Shown here one piece after another: positions 56,657 through 64,000 of a DNA stretch of 64,000 nucleotides; position 1 is the stretch's first letter, and each line of letters opens with the position of its first letter. The position numbers and the translations under genes were made by a program. The notes under the pieces were generated by a model. It saw only the letters and a list, made by a program, of their open reading frames with translations, searched no databases and was not told the DNA's origin. Source of the DNA: Cognaticolwellia aestuarii (lineage in GTDB: Bacteria > Pseudomonadota > Gammaproteobacteria > Enterobacterales > Alteromonadaceae); NCBI RefSeq assembly GCF_002000025.1, contig NZ_MUZV01000007.1:1-64000 (forward strand). Reading direction: 5' to 3'.

Positions 56657-57502
56657 TTGACTCGTGTTACTTGTTTAATGCTATTTATCGTATTTTTCTG
56701 CAATATGAAAGCTTCCGCTAGAGAAACGATCATTGCCACTAATAACTTGATCTATGACTCCTTTGTGCAGTGGACTAAGCTCACGCCTTGTGAACAAATT
56801 TCTAATTTCAATAGTCCATATGCTAACCGTGGCACAGTAGAGCTTATTATTATTTGCCAAGCGCTCGATGTAGCGGGGTATAAAACCCAATTAAAGCTAC
56901 AAAAGTACCCTAACTATGAACGTGCTTTGGTTCAAGCAAAGTCTGGCAAAGTTCACATGTCAGCGGAAACGCTTTGGGAAGAAGATATTGAAGATGAATA
57001 CTTTTATAAGACCCCAGCAATAATACAAAATGGTGAGTTTGAAAAGGGGGTTTATACCTTAGCTAAAAACGTTGATGTGCTTGCGGTTAAATCGCTGGCA
57101 GAACTTCAAGCCTTCAGCGCAGTGATGCCAAAAATATGGAAAACTGATTGGCAAACCTTGCAAGCCATGACAATAAAAACATCGTCAGCACCTAATAAAG
57201 TAAACATGTTTAGAATGATTGAAGCGCAAAGGGGTGATTTTACCTTGTTAGAGTTTTCGCATGCGCAAGACATGTCAAATGAGTTCGTTGGCATCCGCCT
57301 TATCCCTGTTCCCTATCTAAAAGTGGGGTTACAAGGAGCAAGGTACTTTGTAGTGTCTAAACAATCTACAGATGCTAAAGCGCTTTATGCGGCGCTGAAC
57401 CGAGGAGTTTTACATTTGCGAACAACAGGTGTGATCACTAAAGCTTTAACTCAGTCAGGATTTATTAATGAGCGGGTGAGAAACTGGCAGAAAATATTTT
57501 AA
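56657..57502 (+). CDS. periplasmic substrate-binding-like protein
   Basis: The protein (281 residues from TTG 56657) has a signal peptide (MTRVTCLMLFIVFFCNMKASA) and resembles the amino-acid type of periplasmic binding proteins in pattern: IIICQALDVAGYKTQLKLQKYPNYERALVQAKSGKVHMSAETLWEEDIEDEYFYKTPAII, then a late helical lobe. No transporter genes adjoin. Related orphan proteins often feed sensor kinases. The start is uncertain: a GTG at 56645 overlaps the AGGAG ribosome binding site, so the TTG is preferred. It converges on the diguanylate cyclase gene. Confidence 0.75.
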   Translation: MTRVTCLMLFIVFFCNMKASARETIIATNNLIYDSFVQWTKLTPCEQISNFNSPYANRGTVELIIICQALDVAGYKTQLKLQKYPNYERALVQAKSGKVHMSAETLWEEDIEDEYFYKTPAIIQNGEFEKGVYTLAKNVDVLAVKSLAELQAFSAVMPKIWKTDWQTLQAMTIKTSSAPNKVNMFRMIEAQRGDFTLLEFSHAQDMSNEFVGIRLIPVPYLKVGLQGARYFVVSKQSTDAKALYAALNRGVLHLRTTGVITKALTQSGFINERVRNWQKIF

Positions 57503-57619
57503 TAAGTTAATGACTTAGTAGAGTGAAGCTATTTTAGTGCTTGTGGTCATGTGTGACGCAAACTTTCTGACTGTGCTATTTTCCATTTCGTGCTGTAGCA
57601 TAAATCTATATTCATATTA

Positions 57620-57656
57620 CCTCAAGGTCTATGATTGAGCCATGAGTACCTTGAGG
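57620..57656. repeat. inverted repeat between convergent genes
   Basis: CCTCAAGGT and ACCTTGAGG form a perfect 9-bp stem with a 19-base loop. There is no T run on either side. It may help end the convergent transcripts, but it does not look like a standard terminator. Confidence 0.5.
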
Positions 57657-57732
57657 AAAATGAGAATATACAACTTTCGGCATATACTTGTTATTGCATT
57701 GAATAAGTTTGATTGTTATTGTCATGTCGACT

Positions 57733-58653
57733 CTACAGAGAAGTATAAATACAGGCACGGCCATTTTCTTTTGCTTTATACAATGCTGAATCTGCGATTT
57801 TAAGTAAGCTTTTATATAAATCCTCCAGTGAAGGGGTCAAAGAAGCGTAGCCAATTGACAAGGTAACATTGCTTCGTTGAGCTGTCGGTGCGTGTTTTAT
57901 ATTTAAGTTTAAAATATGGTTTAAAGTGCTTTCTGCAAAATACTTTGCTCCTTCTAAATCCGTGTCGGGTAACACGATTGCGAACTCTTCACCGCCATAG
58001 CGTGCGACAAAATCTGTCGATCTTTGTATTGTTTCGAGCAGCGCACTAGCCGTTTGCTGAATGCAAGCATCTCCCATGACATGACCAAAATGGTCGTTAT
58101 ACTGTTTAAATTCATCAATATCTAACATTAATAACGCAATTGGAGTACCGGCTCGTTGAGCTCGGGTAAACTCTAATGCCAGCTTAGTATCAAATGCTCT
58201 GCGATTATATAGGCCTGTTAAACTATCCGTTAAACTTAGGTACTCCAGTCTTTCAAGTGCGCGTTTATAGTTGAGTTGTAAGCTTGCTCTAGCTAGCACT
58301 ACTCGAGGGTTTAAAGGCTTATTGATATAATCGGATGCACCGGCGTCAAATACCTTCATTTCAAAGTCCGAGCCGGTATGACTAGTGATAAAAATAATGG
58401 GGATATGTGCTGTTTCCGCTTTTTGTTTTAGGTGTGTACAAACCTCAAAGCCATCCATGTCGGGCATTTCTGCATCAAGTAAAATAACATCGGGTAATTT
58501 GGTTTCTGCTAGCATTAATGCGTCAGGGCCATTAGTAGCGAAAATAATCTTCCCTAAGCCATTAAGGGCTTTACTCGTTGTAACTATTATCGAAGGGTCA
58601 TCATCAACAATGAGAATAGTAACATCTAAATGCTCTGTTTCTTTAGGTAACAT
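57733..58653 (-). CDS. response regulator diguanylate cyclase (REC-GGDEF)
   Basis: The 306 residues have a receiver domain (about 11-125, phospho-acceptor Asp60 in VILLDAEMPDMDG) and a GGDEF domain (about 140-305) with an intact RYGGEEF (218-224). The inhibitory I-site RxxD is present (RSTD, 211-214), so product feedback is expected. It should make c-di-GMP from GTP when phosphorylated, as in PleD/WspR-type regulators. It lies 4 bases after the hybrid kinase gene, so the kinase is its probable partner. Confidence 0.94.
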   Translation of the reverse strand: MLPKETEHLDVTILIVDDDPSIIVTTSKALNGLGKIIFATNGPDALMLAETKLPDVILLDAEMPDMDGFEVCTHLKQKAETAHIPIIFITSHTGSDFEMKVFDAGASDYINKPLNPRVVLARASLQLNYKRALERLEYLSLTDSLTGLYNRRAFDTKLALEFTRAQRAGTPIALLMLDIDEFKQYNDHFGHVMGDACIQQTASALLETIQRSTDFVARYGGEEFAIVLPDTDLEGAKYFAESTLNHILNLNIKHAPTAQRSNVTLSIGYASLTPSLEDLYKSLLKIADSALYKAKENGRACIYTSL

Positions 58654-58657
58654 GTGC

Positions 58658-61600
58658 TTACTGATCCTTAATATTTGATTGTAATAACGTTAAAGCATCT
58701 TTAAATTTAAGGTTAGTAATATCATTATGAAAAATAGCGTAATCGTTATTATTCATAATAGTTTTAAGCTCTTCTGCATTGCTGCTTAAAAATTGCAAAG
58801 CTGCAATATCATTACTTTTTAACATTATTTCTAGTTCTTTAATTTTAATTGCATCCATTGGTAGCATATCTTCAGATTTTACATCATCGGGGCTGATTTC
58901 TGGTGTTTTTTTCTGTAGCAGTAATGCTTGGCAATTATCACGTAATTCAATGAATTCTTGACGAAAAGCCTTTAACAACAATACGGTGTTTTCATTGTTT
59001 GAACGTAATGAAACCTCAGCTTCACCGGCTGTTTGAGATAGTGCTTTCGCGCCAATTAAGCCCAATGAACCTCTCAATTTGTGTATTTGATTCGCTAAGG
59101 TTATTTTATCTGCCCCGGTGATCTTATGGATATCATTATTGCTGAGTAATAATAAACTGCCATGTTCGTCAAATATTCGCTTAATGATCGAGATAAAAAA
59201 GGCTAAATCGCCATCTAATAAGTTTTTGTCGTACACTAACCCTTTAATAATTGGCCAATCATCGCTATCGTATGCCACTTCAGCATTCATGCTTTGTAGC
59301 TTCACAATTCTGCTTCGGTAAGCTTCTACTAGCTTACGTATTGAGCGAATCAGGTTGCTCGGTTCAACTGGCTTAGTTAGAAAGTCATTCATCCCAGCGG
59401 CTAACGATTTCCTTCTTTCCTCCATCAAGGTTCCAGCGGTTAAGGCTATAATAGGCAAGGAATCGAGTTTAAGTTCGTTTCGTATATATTGCGTAGTCTC
59501 TAAGCCATCCATTTCAGGCATTTGAATATCCATCAAAACGACATCAATATTATCTGTTGATTTTAAATACTCAATGGCAGCAGCACCGCTGCTAACTTTA
59601 TTTGCGATAGCACCATTTCGTTCTAATATGTTACCGACAACTTCTAAATTTATTTCACTGTCATCAACAACAAGTATGTTTACATTGAGTAACCATTTTG
59701 CTTTAATTTTGTCAGTTTTAGTTGATTTGAAAACCCGTTCTGAGTTCCCCGTGTGCTCTACTACCACGTCATTAACTGCATTAAATAATTGTGGAATGTT
59801 TACCGGTTTATGCAAAATACTGCCAATTAAACTTTTATCATCTAATTTAGCGATACGCTCCTTTTCAAAGGCCGAAATAACTAGCACTGCAGGCAAATTC
59901 TTAATACCTATTTCTTCTGTTAATAGCGATAAAGCTTGTAGCCCATCTAGTTCAGGCATTTGCCAGTCGACCAGTAAAACATCAGGAAGTGGCTGCCCTG
60001 AGTCAAAATACTCTTTGATTTTAGCAATAAGTTCACTGCCATTATTAACAGCAGTTACACGCCAGCCGAGGGCTTTACAATCATTAACTAGTTTTAATTG
60101 TTGGTTCAGGTCGTCTTCAGCAATTAATACATTTAAGGTAACATCTTGGCTGTCATGGGCTTCTAGTTCTTCTGCAGAAGGCTCTACGACAGGTAAATAA
60201 AGTGAAAAGCTACTCCCCTGATTTGGCACGCTTTTTAGCTTAACTTCACCACCGAGTAGCTCAATCATATTGCTAACAATAGATAAGCCTAAGCCCGTTC
60301 CGCCAAATTGCCTATTCGCGCTCTCATCTACTTGACTAAAGGGTTGGAAGAGATTTTTTTGTGCGTCAACAGGAATACCTATACCGGTATCAGAAACTTC
60401 AAAAACAACAACTTTGACTTTGTTTATATTTGCAGCATTGGGCTCATTGCAGGTTACCTTCAATAAAATGTGCCCCTGCTTAGTGAACTTTATCGCGTTA
60501 CCTAACAAATTTGTTAGCATTTGGCGCATCAGCTTATCATCGGTCATGATCCACGGTGGCACCTCGGGGCTAATTTCGACGTTTAAGTTAAGTCCCTTAG
60601 ATTCAGCTTGGGCCGAAAAAGCGCTGATTAATTCGTTAAGTAATATTTTTATTTTACACGGAGCCAAAATAACATTGACTTCGTTTGCTTCAATTTTAGC
60701 AAGATCTAAAACATCATTAACGATACCAAGCAGTGAGCGACCGGATAATTGTACTTTAATCACTAAATCCATTTGTTCTTTGGTTAGCTTCTCATCTCTG
60801 AGTAAGTAGGTTAAGCCAATAACGGCATTCAAAGGGGTGCGAATTTCATGGCTCATATTCGCTAAAAATGAACTTTTAGCTTTATTGGCACGCTCTGCCT
60901 CATAGGATGCTGCTCGCAATGTGTCTTCAATACGCATTCGTTCCGAAATATCTCTAATAGATGCCGCAAAGAGTAACTTATCTTCAACTTGTACTGGACT
61001 TATGCTGATTTCGATAGGGAATTTATTACCGTCAATGTTTAAGCCATGTATGTCATTGTTGTTAGGTGCGTACTGAGTTTTTGTGTCATTAATATTATCG
61101 ACACATAACGTCTCGTGCAGTTGTAAATCAAAATTAGGTATAAAAGCATTGATATGTCGGCCAAGCATGTCAGCCCTATGATAGCTAAAAAGCTTTTCTG
61201 TTTGAGTGTTAATTATTTCTATACTGCCTTGGTTATCACAAATAATTAGTGCTTCTGGCGATAGCTCAATCAAACTTTCAAACATTTGATCTTTTTTTCG
61301 TTGAGTTGATTGCTGCTGCTCTTTTCGAGCTCTTTGAAGTCGCGCCCAATTAAAATAGATAAAAACGGTAGCTAGTAGTCCAATGAAAACCAATATTGCC
61401 AAGTAGTTTGTTAGCATCAATAGGTTTTTCTTATATAAATGAGAAACTAATGATGTTGCTTTAAACTTTACTTTACCTATGGCTTGTTGGCTGTTTGGAG
61501 TAAACTCATGTTCAGCTACTAATACATCCCCTTGAGCTCCTTGCCATATACTTGCATTAATATTATCGGGCTGAAATGGTAATGAGCTAGTGGTAAATTC

Positions 61601-63445
61601 ATGATGCCATTTGTCATAGCTGCCCAAATCTGTGCCAAATAGCTTAGCGGCTTGAGGGTGAACAATAAAATCGCCTTCAGAGTTACTTATATACAAGGCC
61701 TCATCAGGCGAAGGCAGATTTTTTAAGTCATCTAATAGTGGCTTAGCATCTATATTGATAACGACAATACCGAATAACTCATTTTGTTGATCAAATACGG
61801 GAGACAAATATCGATAAGTTGGTCGATAAGGAAGTTCGAGAGTATTATTTTCTTTATTGAGTTCGATATTAGATAACCATACTTCTCCATTATTTAGCTC
61901 AACTGCTTTTTTGATATAAGGCCTATCCCCCTTAAACTGTAATGCAGAATCAGGAACTACGTATATACCATCATCACGCCTTTCTACTCTGACAATCTCG
62001 TAGCCATTACGCGTATATTGTATCAATCTTACTTGATAGACATTGGGAGAGGAGATGATATAGGCTTTAAATATTTCAATTAGTCGTACTTTCCAGTCAG
62101 CTAACAAGGGGCTGTCTATGCCACTTTCTTGATTTTTAATGGCGTTAATTAAGCCCTTTATCGGAGGTGTTGAGGCTAAAAAAAGCAAGTCTTCTTTGTG
62201 CTCTTGGCTATTGCGGACTAAAATTGCCTGACTTCTCTGGACTAAGTTAGTCAGTTTTTCACTTTCTTCTTGTATTTGTTCGGGGAACTTTAAAAAAGCG
62301 GTGATGATAAGGAATATCGTTATCAGTGATAAATAGGAAAATAATAATTTTTTGATGGCGGGGCTGTTGAGAAATGAAGCTATATCTACATCTGATTCGA
62401 GCTGGTAATCGCTCTTACTATTGACAAAGCCAGCCCAAATTATAAAACCTAATAAGCTAGAAACTAATAACGATAGAAGCCCAACCCATATTGGTGACCA
62501 CAAACCTAAGATAGCCGGTATGGTTGGTAAACTATAGGTGTTTAATATCCACTTTCGGCCCATAAATTGAATTGTGCGTTCAGTACTAGCACTGTAAATA
62601 AACTTGGCGTTAGTCTTTTTGCTATTACCATAAAATGGCACACTTTCAACTTCATCGGTCAGTGTCAGTTTCACACCTTTTTTCGACATGCCTAAATCTG
62701 CTAATACTTCATCAACAACCAGCGGAGCAAAAGTCCAACCAAGTAGAGCATCGATTCTATTCTCTGCTGTTTGGAGCGATAAATCAGGGTTATAAATGGG
62801 TAATAAGACTAAAAAGCCACGGCGTTTTTTACCTTCTGCTTGCACTAAGGTAATCGGAGCCGTTAGCTTTGCTTTGCCTTCTTTAGCCGCTTTTAAAGCT
62901 GCAACTCTTCTGTTTTCTTCTGATGCGATATCTAATCCAGTTGCACCTGCATTGTTTTTTTGTGGGTAAATATATTGAATAACAAAGCGATCATTATAAT
63001 GTTGATTGATTGTTCTAATATTAAAATTTTCTGCGTTATCCGCTTTTGCCTGCTGAATAAATTGTGCTTCTTCTGCCAAGGGGACTCGCCTAACAAAGCC
63101 AAACCCTCTAGCGCCAGGAAACTCACTTGATAGATTACGTGAAGCGACATATCGTTCGAATATCGTACGGTTGAGGTGTTCGATACCTGCGCCAAAAATT
63201 ACCCCTTTAGCGCCTTGTAAGCCATATTCATAATGCTCAAAGCGTTTTTTTACAAGTTCTTCAGTATCAATCGATAGTGATTCAATATATGACTGCACAA
63301 GGTTTTGGTTGTGCTGATATAAATACCAACTGATTAGTGATGAAAAAACTACCCCAATGCCAACGGCGATTAAGAATACTTTTCTTATCGATTGTGTATG
63401 AAATATCGAAGAAAAAGAACGTAAAATACGTACATTAGCAGGCAT
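58658..63445 (-). CDS. large hybrid sensor kinase with CHASE, Cache-like, PAS, HisKA, two REC and Hpt domains
   Basis: Numbers are from ATG 63445 (1595 residues; a GTG at 63457 is possible). Membrane segment 22-43; CHASE domain about 70-295 in the periplasm; membrane segments 311-341 and 366-386; a second periplasmic domain (Cache-like) about 390-670; membrane segment 676-698; PAS about 720-835; HisKA with His866 (MSHEIRTPLN); ATPase (GNAIKF, DTGIGI, GTGLGLSI); receivers with Asp1160 and Asp1306 (LMDIQMPEMDG); Hpt with His1455 (HKLRGS). It is an internal phosphorelay. The output is likely the cyclase encoded 4 bases downstream. The ligands are unknown. Confidence 0.92.
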   Translation of the reverse strand: MPANVRILRSFSSIFHTQSIRKVFLIAVGIGVVFSSLISWYLYQHNQNLVQSYIESLSIDTEELVKKRFEHYEYGLQGAKGVIFGAGIEHLNRTIFERYVASRNLSSEFPGARGFGFVRRVPLAEEAQFIQQAKADNAENFNIRTINQHYNDRFVIQYIYPQKNNAGATGLDIASEENRRVAALKAAKEGKAKLTAPITLVQAEGKKRRGFLVLLPIYNPDLSLQTAENRIDALLGWTFAPLVVDEVLADLGMSKKGVKLTLTDEVESVPFYGNSKKTNAKFIYSASTERTIQFMGRKWILNTYSLPTIPAILGLWSPIWVGLLSLLVSSLLGFIIWAGFVNSKSDYQLESDVDIASFLNSPAIKKLLFSYLSLITIFLIITAFLKFPEQIQEESEKLTNLVQRSQAILVRNSQEHKEDLLFLASTPPIKGLINAIKNQESGIDSPLLADWKVRLIEIFKAYIISSPNVYQVRLIQYTRNGYEIVRVERRDDGIYVVPDSALQFKGDRPYIKKAVELNNGEVWLSNIELNKENNTLELPYRPTYRYLSPVFDQQNELFGIVVINIDAKPLLDDLKNLPSPDEALYISNSEGDFIVHPQAAKLFGTDLGSYDKWHHEFTTSSLPFQPDNINASIWQGAQGDVLVAEHEFTPNSQQAIGKVKFKATSLVSHLYKKNLLMLTNYLAILVFIGLLATVFIYFNWARLQRARKEQQQSTQRKKDQMFESLIELSPEALIICDNQGSIEIINTQTEKLFSYHRADMLGRHINAFIPNFDLQLHETLCVDNINDTKTQYAPNNNDIHGLNIDGNKFPIEISISPVQVEDKLLFAASIRDISERMRIEDTLRAASYEAERANKAKSSFLANMSHEIRTPLNAVIGLTYLLRDEKLTKEQMDLVIKVQLSGRSLLGIVNDVLDLAKIEANEVNVILAPCKIKILLNELISAFSAQAESKGLNLNVEISPEVPPWIMTDDKLMRQMLTNLLGNAIKFTKQGHILLKVTCNEPNAANINKVKVVVFEVSDTGIGIPVDAQKNLFQPFSQVDESANRQFGGTGLGLSIVSNMIELLGGEVKLKSVPNQGSSFSLYLPVVEPSAEELEAHDSQDVTLNVLIAEDDLNQQLKLVNDCKALGWRVTAVNNGSELIAKIKEYFDSGQPLPDVLLVDWQMPELDGLQALSLLTEEIGIKNLPAVLVISAFEKERIAKLDDKSLIGSILHKPVNIPQLFNAVNDVVVEHTGNSERVFKSTKTDKIKAKWLLNVNILVVDDSEINLEVVGNILERNGAIANKVSSGAAAIEYLKSTDNIDVVLMDIQMPEMDGLETTQYIRNELKLDSLPIIALTAGTLMEERRKSLAAGMNDFLTKPVEPSNLIRSIRKLVEAYRSRIVKLQSMNAEVAYDSDDWPIIKGLVYDKNLLDGDLAFFISIIKRIFDEHGSLLLLSNNDIHKITGADKITLANQIHKLRGSLGLIGAKALSQTAGEAEVSLRSNNENTVLLLKAFRQEFIELRDNCQALLLQKKTPEISPDDVKSEDMLPMDAIKIKELEIMLKSNDIAALQFLSSNAEELKTIMNNNDYAIFHNDITNLKFKDALTLLQSNIKDQ

Positions 63446-64000
63446 TAGGTAACTCACAGTTAATTAAAATAAATTTAGTAATTTATTCGTTTAAATAGTG
63501 AAATTTAAACGTTACGCATGATAACAAAGGAATAAGTTATTTAAAAACAACATGCAAAATAAAAGTGATATCAAAACTGAATTTTTGTACAAGTATAGGT
63601 GTTGATAGCTGAGCTGCTTTAGTTTGTGGTTAAGTGAACTAGATACGCTTATTTTTCATATTTTAATCATTTCTCAGGTGGTTAGCTAATTCAGCACTGT
63701 TTTCTTTGGTAGTACTACTCGCATTAGTCGTAGTGTAGTTAGGCAACTGGCTTGATTGAACTAGTGATGGATATCAGCTAATTTCATCTATCTATGCCTA
63801 GCGTTGCGTGATGTCATACTTGTTTTGTATGAAAAACGTACTATTCTTTGACTGTCATAGGGTTAAGAGGGCTATGTTACATGGATGAAAAGCAATCAAA
63901 GATGGCCGTTAGTGAAGCTCCTGCTGAGCTATTAAACCGGCTTGCAAGGGCATATGTACTAAGCTAATTACCTAGGTACAGACGTTTGTTTAATAATCCT
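63446..64000. other. terminal region without a supported gene
   Basis: This 555-base stretch lies upstream of the hybrid kinase and must hold its promoter. Only very short open frames occur (the longest near 63900 have about 20 codons), and none has a convincing start. A gene may begin beyond the window edge. Confidence 0.55.

Noticed and set aside
59574-60200. A 208-codon open frame on the plus strand
   Set aside because: It is antisense to the receiver domains of the hybrid kinase, with Ser-rich shadow composition.
63882-63970. A possible small gene near the right edge
   Set aside because: Reading the frame carefully gives only 17 to 21 codons in two different frames, without a convincing start.
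1-64000. CRISPR arrays, prophage, insertion sequences or toxin-antitoxin pairs
   Set aside because: I looked for regular direct repeats with spacers, integrases, transposases and paired small genes with known toxin motifs and found none. The two microproteins at 8738-9118 show no toxin or antitoxin features that I recognise.

Overview
The window looks like ordinary chromosome of a marine, AT-rich gammaproteobacterium of the Alteromonadales, most likely Colwelliaceae (Colwellia/Thalassotalea-like). This rests on gene content and order (glnA-DUF4124-ntrB-ntrC beside an rrn end, hslV-hslU-DUF971, pepA/lptFG with holC-valS, a PBPRA1643-type SEC-C protein, FabY) and on low-GC codon use. The genus is an inference. 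I see no prophage, insertion sequence or CRISPR array.

Region by region: 1-506 is the tail of an rRNA operon with two 5S genes. 644-8427 holds epmA, the nitrogen-control block (ntrC, ntrB, a DUF4124 protein and glnA, all minus strand) and typA. A sigma-54 promoter and two NtrC-type sites precede glnA. 8738-9118 encodes two tiny proteins. 9374-15397 is a run of small housekeeping genes (yihY, proline iminopeptidase, dtd, a spermidine-synthase-like methyltransferase, fabY, a YeeZ-like oxidoreductase). 15457-17810 is an NfeD plus two SPFH proteins. 18505-24255 is the histidine utilisation cluster: hutC-hutH-hutU diverge from hutI, and two perfect operator palindromes lie between them. HutU is the long, animal-like form.

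24412-32907 carries rraA, a GGDEF/EAL protein, DUF971, hslUV, a SPOR protein, priA and rpmE. 33103-35167 is an ECF sigma factor, a probable anti-sigma factor and a DUF4097 beta-repeat protein. dnaB and alr follow. 38247-41573 is a chemoreceptor, a small periplasmic binding protein and a porin, possibly one nutrient-sensing locus. 41867-44741 is ccmABCDE (haem delivery to CcmE), without ccmFGH. 45292-47252 holds a variant glutathione peroxidase, hemH and a cold-shock protein.

47563-55443 is valS, holC and pepA, divergent from lptF-lptG, then an RDD protein. A tRNA-Leu(CAA) gene and ppiC follow. The right end (56657-63445) is a signalling region: an orphan periplasmic binding protein converges on a two-gene unit made of a very large hybrid kinase with two separate periplasmic sensor domains and a response-regulator diguanylate cyclase. 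The last 555 bases hold no gene I can support.

The best candidates for something less described are the dual-sensor kinase/cyclase pair, the sigma/anti-sigma/DUF4097 unit, the chemoreceptor-binding protein-porin locus and the pair of microproteins. None of them proves a new system from sequence alone.
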